A program made the translations under genes and the position numbers. A DNA stretch of 60,054 nucleotides from Mesobaculum littorinae (GTDB taxonomy: Bacteria > Pseudomonadota > Alphaproteobacteria > Rhodobacterales > Rhodobacteraceae), in NCBI RefSeq assembly GCF_004011175.1, contig NZ_RQXX01000010.1, positions 1 to 60,054 of the forward strand, written 5' to 3'. Within the stretch, counting starts at the first letter, position 1. The number at the start of each line of letters is the position of its first letter. Of the stretch, positions 19,426-28,402 are shown one piece after another. A model generated the notes under the pieces. It saw only the letters and a program-made list of their open reading frames with translations. It had not been told where the DNA came from and did not search any database.

Positions 19426-20703
19426 TCAGGCGATGGATGCGGGGGGTGGTGTCCGCGCGGCGGGACGGTGGGCCATGTAGCCGCGCTGCTTTGCGATGTG
19501 ATCGACGATATAGCGCGCGTCGTGCCAGACGCCCCAGATGAAGGACGACCCGCGCCGGGTCTGCCAGGGCAGGCCAAGGTAGTAGATCCCCGGCTCGCCC
19601 GACACGCCGCGGCTGTGCAGGGGCCGGCCCCGGTCGTCGCGGGCCCCCGCGGGCAGCCAGGAATAATCGGCGGAATAGCCCGTGGCCCAGATGATCGTGC
19701 CGATGCCCGCGCGGGCAAGGTCGAGCTCGGCCAGCGGATGGGTCATGCAGCGGGGATCGGGCAGCTGCCGCCGCGCCTCGGGCTCCGGCGGTAGATCCAG
19801 CCCGTTGCGCGCGACAAAGGCGTCGGCTTCGTCCAGAAGGCCCGCGAGGTAGGCATCGCCCCCGGCGATGTTCGTGCCCAGATCATCGGCGAAGTGCACC
19901 CGCCCGTCGGCATAGGCCTGCGTCCGCCCCACCAGCGTCATGCCGCGCTGCGCGAGGCGGCGGAAATCGATGGTCTCGCCGCCGCCTGCGCCGCTGACGG
20001 CGATGGTGGTATGATCGGCGCCGGGCCGCGCCTCGGTATCCCACTTGTTCAGAACACCCAGCCACCAGACGAAGTCGCGCCCGCGGTAGCGCCGCGGCGG
20101 GCGGTCGTGGGGACCCACCGACAGGAAGACCTCGCGCCCCGCCGACAGAAGCTCGTCCGCGATCTGCACGCCCGAGGACCCTGCCCCCACCACCAGCACC
20201 GCACCGGGGGCGAGCGCGCCGGGATTGCGGTAGGTGGCCGAGTGGATCTGCGCCACCTCGGCGCTGTGCGGCACGAGGTCGGGGATCACCGGGGTCTGGA
20301 ACGCCCCGGTTGCGGCGATGATGGCCGGAGCCTCAACCGGCCCGGCCGAGGTTTCGGCGCGGAACCCGGGGCGCCCGTCCAGCCGCGCGACCCGGGTGAC
20401 CTCGACCCCGGTGCGCAGCGGCGCGTCGATTTGCGCGGCATAGGCGGCGAAATAGGCCGCGACATCCGCCTTGCCGACGAAATCGTCAGGCTTGGCGCCG
20501 GGGAAGGCCATGCCGGGAAAGCGATCGTGCCAGGCGGGCCCATTGGCGACGAGCGAATCCCACCGCCCGGTCAGCCAGCGTTCGGCGACGCGCCCGCGTT
20601 CGAGCACGAGGTGCGGGATACCGGCCGCCCCCAGGTGTTCGCTGGCCGCGATCCCCGCCTGCCCGCCACCCACGACCAGCGTTTCCGTGCGTTCGACCGT
20701 CAT
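19426..20703 (-). CDS. Flavin-containing monooxygenase-like NAD(P)/FAD oxidoreductase
   Basis: This 425-aa protein has two Rossmann motifs: VVGGGQAGIAASEHL at the N-terminus for FAD, and VVGAGSSGVQIADEL near residue 175 for NADPH. RWDSLVANGPAWHDRFPG and WATGYSADYSWLP are found in FMO/CzcO-like enzymes. It probably N- or S-oxygenates a small amine or related compound. The ATG at 20703 starts the homology; upstream in-frame codons are not family-like. It is the first gene of the operon with RidA and DUF1028. Substrate unknown. Confidence 0.85.
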   Translation of the reverse strand: MTVERTETLVVGGGQAGIAASEHLGAAGIPHLVLERGRVAERWLTGRWDSLVANGPAWHDRFPGMAFPGAKPDDFVGKADVAAYFAAYAAQIDAPLRTGVEVTRVARLDGRPGFRAETSAGPVEAPAIIAATGAFQTPVIPDLVPHSAEVAQIHSATYRNPGALAPGAVLVVGAGSSGVQIADELLSAGREVFLSVGPHDRPPRRYRGRDFVWWLGVLNKWDTEARPGADHTTIAVSGAGGGETIDFRRLAQRGMTLVGRTQAYADGRVHFADDLGTNIAGGDAYLAGLLDEADAFVARNGLDLPPEPEARRQLPDPRCMTHPLAELDLARAGIGTIIWATGYSADYSWLPAGARDDRGRPLHSRGVSGEPGIYYLGLPWQTRRGSSFIWGVWHDARYIVDHIAKQRGYMAHRPAARTPPPASIA

Positions 20704-21180
20704 GTGCTGCCCCGCCTCGACTGACCCGCCCCCGACGCGGAGGCGCGCGATGGGATCAGTGTGGCCGCGCCGGGCATCGCGATAAAGTAGGGATTGCGTG
20801 GCCATGGATTAGGCTGGGCCTAAGCCGAACGATCCCCTCCGCGCCGCAGTCTGTAATACGGGCCCATGGGTGGCCCGGACTGGCGCAGGCGCGCGGGACG
20901 CCCCCGGGACGGCCCCGGACAGCCCGCGGCGCGAGGGCCCTGGACAGCGCACGCACCCCGATTGAGCGAAAGCTGGCCCGAGAGGGCTCGCCCGACCATG
21001 ATTGCGGTCGGTTCCTTGGCGTCAGGCCCTTGGCGTCAGGCCCGTGGCCGGACCAGCAAGGCGGGACATCGAAGACGCGCGCCCCGCCGTCCGCCGCGGG
21101 CCGTCGTGCCACCACGGGATATCGATCCGCTGCGCGGTCCGGAGCTGCGTATCCCGCCCCATGGCCGCAGCGTTGCGCGG
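20704..21180. other. Intergenic region without a supportable gene
   Basis: About 480 bp between the monooxygenase start and the epimerase stop. Frames on both strands are Arg/Pro-rich shadows. It should hold the promoter of the minus-strand monooxygenase operon; no clear site was recognised. Confidence 0.5.
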
Positions 21181-22248
21181 CTAGGCGTCGGGCAGATCGG
21201 TGAGCGTCAGGCCATAGGCGGTGCGCCAGACGGTGCCGGCGGAGAGGGTCACCGCGACCGGGCGGCCGCCGGGGACATGCGGGGCGAGCGTCGTGTCGTC
21301 GAAGGCTGCCGCGCAGGGCTCGATCCCGATGCCGTGGAACCGGCCGCCCCAGGGCGTGCCGGTGCGGCCCCCGTTCGACAGCCACATCAGGAAGGAGGGA
21401 AAGGCGGTGCCGTCCCAGTCGAGCCGCAGGCGCAAGCCCTCGGACAGATAATCCACCTCGATCGACGGGGCGCCGCCATGGACCTGCACCAGCTCCTCCG
21501 CCAGCGCGCCGGGAGTGTGGGCCAGGTCCGCCGTGCCGCCCGCGGCAAGCGGGACCGCCGACAGGCTGTCGAAGGCGGCGCCGGGCGCAAGGCGCGACAC
21601 CCCGGGTTCGAACACCCGCGGAAAGACGCGGCCCTGCGCGGGGCCGGCGTGGCGGATGCGGATGCCGCCCTCGGGCCAGGCGAGGATCGGATGCAGTCCC
21701 AGCGGCAGGGCGCAGTCCTGACGGACATGGACCGCAAGGGTCAGATCGACGCCGTCGGGACGGGTCCGGACCTCACGCTCCAGCCGCGCGACGGGGTGGC
21801 CTGCGGGATAGTCGATCGACATCCGCGCGCCGCCTTGTCCCAGTCCGTCCAGTCGCCACACGTGGTCCGAGCCGTAGCCGTGGTGCGCCGGGTCGACCGT
21901 CCCCGAGCCGAAGGGCACGCAGGGCCATTCGCCGCCCAGATGCGCGAGGTGCCCCGCCACCCCCGCGGCGGGCCAGGGCGCCTGCGCGAAGGGCTGCGCG
22001 ACCCGGCCCGAGGGCAGCGTCAGACGCAGCCGCTGCAGCGCGCCGCCCACGGCGCGCAGATCGGCCCGGCCCTGCGGCCAGACCAGCGGCCAGACGCCGT
22101 CCTCGGCATCCCCGTGCTGTCGCCGCCCCCCGCCGGCCGGATACGGGCCATGGGCAACCGCGTCCGCTTGCGGATGCGGCGCGACGGTGCCGGCGGGCTG
22201 ATCCTGCGCCCCGCCGGCCGGCTGCCGACCCGGTGTGTCCTCTTGCAT
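21181..22248 (-). CDS. Aldose 1-epimerase-like protein
   Basis: This 355-aa protein has an epimerase-type beta-sandwich region (GGEWPCVPFGSG, HGYGSDHVWRL, LPLGLHPILAWPEGG) and, near the C-terminus, GGRFHGIGIEPCAAAFDD. The internal His and the late Glu fit the catalytic pair of galactose mutarotase-like enzymes. The first 60 or so residues are Pro/Gly/Ala-rich and not family-like, so the true start may be further in. It lies 10 nt behind the sugar ABC ATPase and is the last gene of the sugar uptake operon, where it would interconvert anomers of the imported sugar. Confidence 0.75.
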   Translation of the reverse strand: MQEDTPGRQPAGGAQDQPAGTVAPHPQADAVAHGPYPAGGGRRQHGDAEDGVWPLVWPQGRADLRAVGGALQRLRLTLPSGRVAQPFAQAPWPAAGVAGHLAHLGGEWPCVPFGSGTVDPAHHGYGSDHVWRLDGLGQGGARMSIDYPAGHPVARLEREVRTRPDGVDLTLAVHVRQDCALPLGLHPILAWPEGGIRIRHAGPAQGRVFPRVFEPGVSRLAPGAAFDSLSAVPLAAGGTADLAHTPGALAEELVQVHGGAPSIEVDYLSEGLRLRLDWDGTAFPSFLMWLSNGGRTGTPWGGRFHGIGIEPCAAAFDDTTLAPHVPGGRPVAVTLSAGTVWRTAYGLTLTDLPDA

Positions 22249-22258
22249 CCGCGCGACC

Positions 22259-23365
22259 TCAGGCGATCCGCTCGCCGCTGTCGGGGTCGAAGATCACCGC
22301 CTTGTCGAGGTTGAAGGCCAGCGTCGCATCCTCGCCCTGCCGGATCGGGGCATCGGCGCGCAGGCGGCCGATCACGTCCTTGCCGCCCAGATCGGTCGTG
22401 CAGTAGGTGTCGGCGCCCGAAGGCTCCAGCACGTCGATGCGGCAGCTGGCCGTCTCGACCACCCGCGCGTTGCGGTCGGCGGCCTCTTCGTCGGTGATCG
22501 CCTCGGGGCGCAGTCCCAGAAGAACGCCGCGCCCGGCATAGGCCGCCACCGCCTCGGGCGCGGGCAGGACCAGCGGATCGCCCGCCTTGCGCGCGATGGA
22601 GAGCGTGGGGCCGTTCGGCCCCTGCCCCGCCTGCGCCGGGATCAGGTTCATCGAGGGCGAGCCCATGAACTCGGCCACGAAGGTGTTGACCGGGTTGTTG
22701 TAGATCTCGGCCGGCGTGCCCGCCTGTTGCAGCACCCCGCCCTTCAGCACCGCGATCTTGGTGGCCAGCGTCATCGCCTCGATCTGGTCGTGGGTGACGT
22801 AGACGATGGTGGCGCCCAGACGCTGGTGCAGCTTCTTGATCTCGGTGCGCATGTCGACGCGCAGCTTCGCATCGAGGTTCGACAGGGGTTCGTCGAACAG
22901 GAACACCTGCGGTTCGCGCACCAGCGCGCGGCCCATCGCGACCCGCTGGCGCTGGCCGCCGGACAGCTGGCTGGGCTTGCGGTCCAGAAGATCCTCGATC
23001 TGCAGAAGCGTCGCCACGCGATGCACGGCCTCGTCCCGCTCGGCCTTGGGGATCTTGCGGATCTCCATGCCGAAGGCGATGTTCCCGCGCACCGTCATGT
23101 TGGGATAAAGCGCGTAGCTTTGGAACACCATGGCGATGTCACGGTCGGCCGGCGCGAGGTCGTTGACCTTCTTGCCGGCGATGCGGATCTCGCCGCCGGT
23201 GATGTCCTCGAGCCCCGCGATCGAGTTCAGTAGCGTGGACTTGCCGCAGCCCGAGGGCCCGACGAGGACGAGGAACCCGCCCTCCTCGATCTCGATGTTG
23301 ATATCCTTGAGGACCTTGGCCGCGCCATAGGACTTGTCCAGGCTGTCGATTTCCAGAGAACCCAT
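22259..23365 (-). CDS. Carbohydrate ABC transporter ATPase, UgpC/MalK type
   Basis: This 368-aa ATPase has Walker A GPSGCGKST, Q-loop VFQSYALYPNMTV, signature LSGGQRQRVAMGRAL, Walker B VFLFDEPLSNLDAKLR and the H-loop YVTHDQIEAMT. A C-terminal OB-fold/TOBE region (about 240-368) is typical of the MalK group and often receives regulatory input. It follows the second permease by 6 nt, completing a sugar importer with both permeases and the binding protein. Confidence 0.95.
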   Translation of the reverse strand: MGSLEIDSLDKSYGAAKVLKDINIEIEEGGFLVLVGPSGCGKSTLLNSIAGLEDITGGEIRIAGKKVNDLAPADRDIAMVFQSYALYPNMTVRGNIAFGMEIRKIPKAERDEAVHRVATLLQIEDLLDRKPSQLSGGQRQRVAMGRALVREPQVFLFDEPLSNLDAKLRVDMRTEIKKLHQRLGATIVYVTHDQIEAMTLATKIAVLKGGVLQQAGTPAEIYNNPVNTFVAEFMGSPSMNLIPAQAGQGPNGPTLSIARKAGDPLVLPAPEAVAAYAGRGVLLGLRPEAITDEEAADRNARVVETASCRIDVLEPSGADTYCTTDLGGKDVIGRLRADAPIRQGEDATLAFNLDKAVIFDPDSGERIA

Positions 23366-23371
23366 AGTTCG

Positions 23372-24250
23372 CTACCCTTTCACGGCGCCCGACATCAGGC
23401 CGCGCACAAAGTAGCGACCCGAGACGATATAGACGATGAGCGTCGGCAGCGCCGCGAGAATGGCGCCGGCGAAATGCACGTTGTATTCCTTCACGCCCCC
23501 GGAGGACGAGACGAGGTTGTTGAGGGCCACGGTCATCGGCTGGCTGTCGAAGTCGCCGAACGAGACCCCGAAGAGGAAGTCGTTCCAGATGTTGGTGAAC
23601 AGCCAGATCACGGTGACCACGATGATCGGGCCCGAGGACGGCAGAAGGATGCGGAAGAAGATGGTGAAGAACCCCGCCCCGTCGATCCGTGCCGCCCGGA
23701 TCAGTTCGGTCGGGAAGGCCGCGTAGTAGTTGCGGAAAAAGAGCGTGGCGAAGCCCAGCCCATAGGCCGTGTGCACCAGCACCAGCCCCCAGGTCGTGCC
23801 CGCGATGCCGAGAAAGCCCAGCACCCGGGCGGCGGGGATCAGCGCGATCTGGAACGGGATGAAGCAGCCCAGAAGCATCATCCCGAACAGGATGTTGGCG
23901 CCGCGAAAGGTGTACTTCGTCAGGACGTAGCCGTTCAGGGCGCCCAGGATGGTGACGATGATCACCGCCGGCACGACCATCTTGATCGAGTTCCAGAAGT
24001 AGGGCTTCAGCCCCGTCGCCGCGACGCCCACCTTCGCCTCGGACCACGCCTGCGCCCAGGGTTCGAAGGTCAAGACCTGCGGCAGCGCCATCATGTTGCC
24101 CTGCCGGATCTCCTCGAGCGGCTTCACCGAGTTGGCGAGCATCACGTAGAGCGGCAGCAGGTAGTAGATCGCGAAGAGGATGAGGGCCGCGTAGAGCAGC
24201 GCGCGCAGGACGCGCCCGCCGTCGGGGCGGCTTTCGGTGCGCGCGCTCAT
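23372..24250 (-). CDS. Carbohydrate ABC transporter permease (MalG type)
   Basis: This 292-aa inner-membrane protein has six predicted hydrophobic segments. The EAA loop AARIDGAGFFTIFFRILLP and the ending YFVRGLMSGAVKG are standard for MalG-family permeases. It overlaps the preceding permease gene by 4 nt. The large loop with SVKPLEEIRQGNMMALP is also seen in glucose/mannose-type transporters of this class, which makes glucose a reasonable guess but not proof. Confidence 0.93.
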   Translation of the reverse strand: MSARTESRPDGGRVLRALLYAALILFAIYYLLPLYVMLANSVKPLEEIRQGNMMALPQVLTFEPWAQAWSEAKVGVAATGLKPYFWNSIKMVVPAVIIVTILGALNGYVLTKYTFRGANILFGMMLLGCFIPFQIALIPAARVLGFLGIAGTTWGLVLVHTAYGLGFATLFFRNYYAAFPTELIRAARIDGAGFFTIFFRILLPSSGPIIVVTVIWLFTNIWNDFLFGVSFGDFDSQPMTVALNNLVSSSGGVKEYNVHFAGAILAALPTLIVYIVSGRYFVRGLMSGAVKG

Positions 24251-25128
24251 TGGCCCGGCTCCCGCTTGGTCTCGGCATAGATGTAGGGGACGATGATGGC
24301 GAAGACCATCATCATCATGACGATCGCCGACGCCGCGCCGACGCCCATCTGGCTGCGCGAGAAGGTGTAGGAATACATGAAGGTGGCGGGCAGCTCGGTC
24401 GCCTGCCCCGGTCCGCCGCCGGTCAGCGCGACGACGAGGTCGTAGGACTTGATCGCGAGGTGCGCCAGCACGACGAAGGCCGACAGGAACACCGGCCGCA
24501 TCATCGGGATGATGATCCGGCGATAGGTCGTGACGGTCGAGGCGCCGTCGATCCGCGCGGCCTTGATGATCTCGCCGTCGACGCCGCGCAGGCCCGCCAG
24601 GAACATCGCCATGACGAAGCCCGAGGATTGCCAGATCGCGGCGATGGCGACGCAGTAGATGGCCATGGTGCGGTCCTTGATCCAGCCGAACTGGAAGCTG
24701 TCCCAGCCCCATTGCTGCATCGTGTTCTCGATCCCGATGCCGGGGTCGAGGAACCATTTCCACGCCGTCCCCGTGACGATGAAGCTCAGCGCCATGGGAT
24801 AGAGGTAGATCGGCCGCAACATGCCTTCGCCGCGGATCTTCTGGTCCAGCAGGATGGCAAGGAACAGACCCAGCGCACAGGACACGACGATGTAGAGCGT
24901 GCCGAAGATCGCCAGGTTCTTGACCGCCAGCCACCAGTGCGGAAGCTGCCAGAGCCGTTCGTAGTTGCGAAGGCCCACGAGGTCGTAGTTCGGCAGCATC
25001 GTCGAGGCCGTGAACGACAGATAGAGCGTGTAGGCGATGAAGCCGTAGACGAAGATCAGGACGATCACGAAACTCGGCGACAGGATAAGCTTGGGCAGCA
25101 AGGCGCCAAGGCGTCCTTTTGCGGTCAT
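24247..25128 (-). CDS. Carbohydrate ABC transporter permease (MalF type)
   Basis: This 293-aa permease has six hydrophobic stretches and an EAA loop (KAARIDGASTVTTYRRIIIP). The tail has VALTGGGPGQATELPATFMY, a conserved motif of MalF/UgpA permeases. The start at 25128 (MTAKGRLGALLPKL) is chosen over an upstream GTG because the extra residues are a Pro/Arg-rich, non-homologous run. It is separated from the binding-protein gene by about 160 nt holding a hairpin. Confidence 0.93.
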   Translation of the reverse strand: MTAKGRLGALLPKLILSPSFVIVLIFVYGFIAYTLYLSFTASTMLPNYDLVGLRNYERLWQLPHWWLAVKNLAIFGTLYIVVSCALGLFLAILLDQKIRGEGMLRPIYLYPMALSFIVTGTAWKWFLDPGIGIENTMQQWGWDSFQFGWIKDRTMAIYCVAIAAIWQSSGFVMAMFLAGLRGVDGEIIKAARIDGASTVTTYRRIIIPMMRPVFLSAFVVLAHLAIKSYDLVVALTGGGPGQATELPATFMYSYTFSRSQMGVGAASAIVMMMMVFAIIVPYIYAETKREPGQ

Positions 25129-25244
25129 GGCAAAAATCCGGTGTGCTGGGGACGGGACGCGGCGATAGGGGGCGCGGCGGATCGGGGCGTTGCGGATCGG
25201 GCACCAGGGCGCGGCCACGACCGAACGGGCCCGCGCCTGGCGAA

Positions 25245-25272
25245 GGACGGCGACGCCCTGGCGCCGCCGTCC
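25245..25272 (-). promoter_or_regulatory. Intercistronic hairpin between sugar-binding-protein and permease genes
   Basis: GGACGGCG (25245-25252) and CGCCGTCC (25265-25272) form a perfect 8-bp stem with a 12-nt loop, 18 nt after the binding-protein stop on the minus strand. The position matches the hairpin of the amino-acid ABC operon at 5371-5402 and suggests lower expression of the downstream permeases. Confidence 0.65.
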
Positions 25273-25289
25273 CCCCGATGGTCAGGCGA

Positions 25290-26540
25290 TCACATCGCGT
25301 ACTTGACGGCGTCGGCCAGCGCCTGCGGCGCTTCGTCGGTCGTCAGCGCACCGTTGAAGTGCTGGGTGATCACGTCCTGCATGGCGTTCTTCACCGCCGG
25401 CGGCGCGGCGTGGCCATGGGCCAGCGAACCGACCAGCGTGTCGCTCTCGGCTGCCTCGGCGATATCGGCCATGCTCTTCTTGCCACAGGCGTCGAACTCT
25501 TCGTCCGAAACGTCGGTGCGCGCGGGGACCGAGCCCTTGACGGTGTTGAAGGCGATCTGGAACTCGGGGTCCATGATAGCGGCTGCCATCTTGAGCTGCG
25601 CGTCGCGACGCTCTTCACCCACCTCGAACATCACGAACTGGTCGGTGTTGAAGGTGACCGACCCCTGCGTGCCGGGGAAGCGGATGCACTCGAAATCCTC
25701 GCCCGGGACCATGTCGGCGCGCAGGAACTCGCCCTTGGCCCAGTCGCCCATCTGCTGAACGCCGGCCTCGCCCTCGATCACCATCGCCGAGGCGAGGTTC
25801 CAGTCGCGGCCCGAGAAATTGTCGTCGACGTAGCCGCGCAGCTGCTCCATCCGTTCGAACACGGTGTGCATCTCGTCCGAGGTCAGCGCGTCTTCGTTCC
25901 GCTCCAGCACGGCGCTCTTGTAGAAATCCGTGCCCATCGACAGCACGACGTTTTCCCACAGCGTGGCGTCCTGCCAAGCCTGCCCACCATGGGCCAGCGG
26001 GGTAATCCCCTGCTCCTGGAACGCGTCCAGCATCGCGATGAAGCTGTCCCAGTCGGTCGGCGGCTCCATCCCGGCCTCGGTCAGGGCCTCGTCGCTGATC
26101 CACAGCCAGTTGGTCGAGTGCATGTTGACCGGCGCGGCGATCCAGTGGCCGTCGGCCTTGGAAAACTCCTGCAGCGCGGCAGGCACGACGTCGCCCCAGT
26201 TCTCTTCCTCGGCAACCTCATCGAGGTTGGCCACGGTGCCGGCATTCGCCCATTCGGTGATGTCGAAGCCCAGCATCTGCACCGCGGTCGGCGCGTTGCC
26301 CGAGGTGACGCGCGCCCGCAGCGTGGTCATCGCCGCGTCGCCCGCACCGCCGGCCACAGGCATGTCGGACCAGGTCACGCCCTCGGCTTCGAGGTTGGTC
26401 TTCAGCACCTCAAGCGCCGCGGCCTCGCCGCCGGCGGTCCACCAGTGCAGAACCTCGACCTCCTCCTGCGCGGTCGCGGCACCGGCCAAAAGCGCCGTCG
26501 CGGCGGCGCCGGCCATGAAGCGTTTCGCCATCATGTTCAT
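25290..26540 (-). CDS. Carbohydrate ABC transporter substrate-binding protein
   Basis: This 416-aa secreted protein has a signal peptide ([20 protein letters not shown], cleaved before [10 protein letters not shown]). It has the fold-type of family 1 sugar-binding proteins with [34 protein letters not shown] and GSVPARTDV near the C-terminus, closest in style to glucose/mannose-binding members. GGAGGAGCAAGAA precedes ATG 26540. It is the first gene of the minus-strand sugar operon and faces the divergent LacI regulator. Confidence 0.93.
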   Translation of the reverse strand: MNMMAKRFMAGAAATALLAGAATAQEEVEVLHWWTAGGEAAALEVLKTNLEAEGVTWSDMPVAGGAGDAAMTTLRARVTSGNAPTAVQMLGFDITEWANAGTVANLDEVAEEENWGDVVPAALQEFSKADGHWIAAPVNMHSTNWLWISDEALTEAGMEPPTDWDSFIAMLDAFQEQGITPLAHGGQAWQDATLWENVVLSMGTDFYKSAVLERNEDALTSDEMHTVFERMEQLRGYVDDNFSGRDWNLASAMVIEGEAGVQQMGDWAKGEFLRADMVPGEDFECIRFPGTQGSVTFNTDQFVMFEVGEERRDAQLKMAAAIMDPEFQIAFNTVKGSVPARTDVSDEEFDACGKKSMADIAEAAESDTLVGSLAHGHAAPPAVKNAMQDVITQHFNGALTTDEAPQALADAVKYAM

Positions 26541-26705
26541 TTCTTGCTCCTCCCAGTTGAGCATCAGTTGCGTGACAAAGCCTATTTATAACGATTAACT
26601 ATGGCAAGCGGCTTCGATGGCCCGGCCCCGTCACCATGCGTCACGTCGCGCATGGGCTGCGCCCGGCCGATGTGGGATAAGGGCCGAAGCGGGGCACAGG
26701 AGCGG

Positions 26706-27806
26706 ATGGATTGCATGACCGGACCGGGGAAAGACGCGGGCAAGCGGCCCACCCTGCGCTCGGTCGCCGAACGGGCGGGCGTGTCGGTCGCCACGGTATC
26801 GCGCGCGCTGAAGGACGACCCGCTGATCGCACGCGAGACGCGGGCGCGCATTGCCCGGCTGGTCAAGGAGGTGGGCTATACCCCCGACCGCGCCGCGCGG
26901 GGGCTGCGCACCGGGCGCAGCCACGTGATCTCGGTCCTGATCAGCCGGCATGACGAGATCCTGGGCTTCGGCTCATCCCTCATCTCGGGCATGAGCCGGG
27001 CGTTGCGCGGCACGCCCTACCACGTCACCGTCACCCCGATGTTCGAGGACGAGGAAGATCTGGCCCCGCTGCGCGAGCTTCTGCGCGGCCGGGCGGCGGA
27101 CGGTGTCGTCTTTACCCGCACCCAGCCCGGCGATCCGCGGGTGCGGATGCTGATGAAAGCGGGGTTTCCCTTCGTCACCCATGGCCGGACCGACATCGCC
27201 GGGCACCCGTGGGTCGATTACGACAACGCCGCCTTCGGCCGGGCCGCGGTCGCGCAGCTGGCCGCGCAGGGGCGGCGGCGCGTGGCGATGATCGTGCCGC
27301 CGCCGCGCTTTACCTTCCACCGCTTCATGACGCAGGGCGTGGCCGAGGCGGCGCAGGCGGCGGGGATGGAGATCGACTGGTGCGATGGCATCGACCTCGA
27401 CACCCCGGCCGAGGCGCTGCACGCCTATGTGCGCGACCGGCTGACAGGCCCCGGCCCTGCCGGCTGTCCGCGGCTCGACGGGCTTATCTGCAGCGGCGAG
27501 GTGTCGGCCATCGCGGCCAGCGCCGCCGTCACCGATGCGGGGCTCGTGCCGCAACGCGACGTGGGGCTGGTGGCAAAACAGACCACGCCGCTCTTTGGCC
27601 TGATGCGCCCGGCCCTGCCCGCGATCTACGAGGATATCGCCGGCGCGGGCGACGTCATGGCGCAGCTTCTGATGCGGGCGATCGACGGCGCCGCGCCGGG
27701 CGGGCTGCACCACCTGCAAACGCCCGACGATTGCACGGACGGGCCCGGCGGGCACGGGCCGGTCGCTGCGGCATGCGAAGCGGGGCAGATACCTAAAGCT
27801 AAGTAG
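26706..27806 (+). CDS. LacI-family transcriptional regulator
   Basis: This 366-aa protein has an N-terminal LacI HTH (LRSVAERAGVSVATVSRALK) with hinge helix PDRAARGLRTGRSH, then a periplasmic-binding-protein-like effector domain (VISVLISRHDEILGFGSSLI, DGLICSGEVSAIAA). It is divergent from the sugar ABC operon, so it most likely represses it and is released by the imported sugar. The start at 26706 has AGGAG 3 nt upstream; ATG 26715 is an alternative. The C-terminal 30 residues are Gly-rich and weakly conserved. It ends 2 nt before the convergent outer-membrane gene. Confidence 0.92.
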   Translation: MDCMTGPGKDAGKRPTLRSVAERAGVSVATVSRALKDDPLIARETRARIARLVKEVGYTPDRAARGLRTGRSHVISVLISRHDEILGFGSSLISGMSRALRGTPYHVTVTPMFEDEEDLAPLRELLRGRAADGVVFTRTQPGDPRVRMLMKAGFPFVTHGRTDIAGHPWVDYDNAAFGRAAVAQLAAQGRRRVAMIVPPPRFTFHRFMTQGVAEAAQAAGMEIDWCDGIDLDTPAEALHAYVRDRLTGPGPAGCPRLDGLICSGEVSAIAASAAVTDAGLVPQRDVGLVAKQTTPLFGLMRPALPAIYEDIAGAGDVMAQLLMRAIDGAAPGGLHHLQTPDDCTDGPGGHGPVAAACEAGQIPKAK

Positions 27807-27808
27807 GC

Positions 27809-28399
27809 TCAGAAGGTGTTGTAAGACACGCCCAGGAACACCTCTTCTGCGCGCACGCGATAGCCCGCGCGCAGACGCCACGGCCCGTCGCCCAGCCTGC
27901 GGGTGACGGCCACCGCCTGCTCTTCGTAGTCGCCGTTATCGCCGCCGGCCGTCAGCTCCAGGCTGATCCCGTTCGAGAAATTGGGCTGCACCAGGGTGAA
28001 GTAGCCGCCGTTGACCGTGTTGACCGACCCAAGAAGGAACAATCCGCCCCAGTCGGTCGGCCGATAGTGTTCGACCGCCAGGGTGGCGCCCAGCGACAGG
28101 CCCTCGTCCTCGGGCTTCTTCAGGCTTGGCCCGACCCGCAGGGTGGCGGTTTCGCCAAAGGCCGGAAAGGTGAAGCCGTAGGTGCCTGCGAGGTTCACCT
28201 CGGAGCCGTCACCGTAGCTTGACGCCGTCAGCGCGGCGCCCCAGGCGCCGCGGGTGGCGCTGGCGACGAAGGTCGAATCCGAGGGCGAGGCGTCGAACTG
28301 CAGGAACTCCTGCGCCCGGGCGGCCTGTGTCACGACCGCCAGTGAGAGACACAGGCCGCCCGCGGCCGCATCACGAAGAACACGCTGTTTCATCGTCAC
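27809..28399 (-). CDS. Predicted small outer-membrane beta-barrel protein
   Basis: This 196-aa protein has a signal peptide (core AAAGGLCLSLAVVTQAARAQ). Alternating-hydrophobicity strands follow (LAGTYGFTFPAF, TATLRVGPSLKK, GYFTLVQPNFSN, ISLELTAGGDNG), and it ends in SYNTF, an outer-membrane-type terminal Phe. About eight strands fit the length. It starts 3 nt behind the sensor-like gene (GTG 28399 after GGAG; ATG 28393 is the alternative), so they form a transcription unit. It may be the outer-membrane element of the nearby glucan system, but this is positional inference only. Confidence 0.65.
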   Translation of the reverse strand: MTMKQRVLRDAAAGGLCLSLAVVTQAARAQEFLQFDASPSDSTFVASATRGAWGAALTASSYGDGSEVNLAGTYGFTFPAFGETATLRVGPSLKKPEDEGLSLGATLAVEHYRPTDWGGLFLLGSVNTVNGGYFTLVQPNFSNGISLELTAGGDNGDYEEQAVAVTRRLGDGPWRLRAGYRVRAEEVFLGVSYNTF

Positions 28400-28402
28400 G
28401 GC

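Noticed and set aside
26606-26614. LacI operator AAGCGGCTT between the divergent sugar operon and regulator
   Set aside because: Only a 9-bp symmetric core; too short to call in GC-rich DNA without comparison to orthologous promoters.
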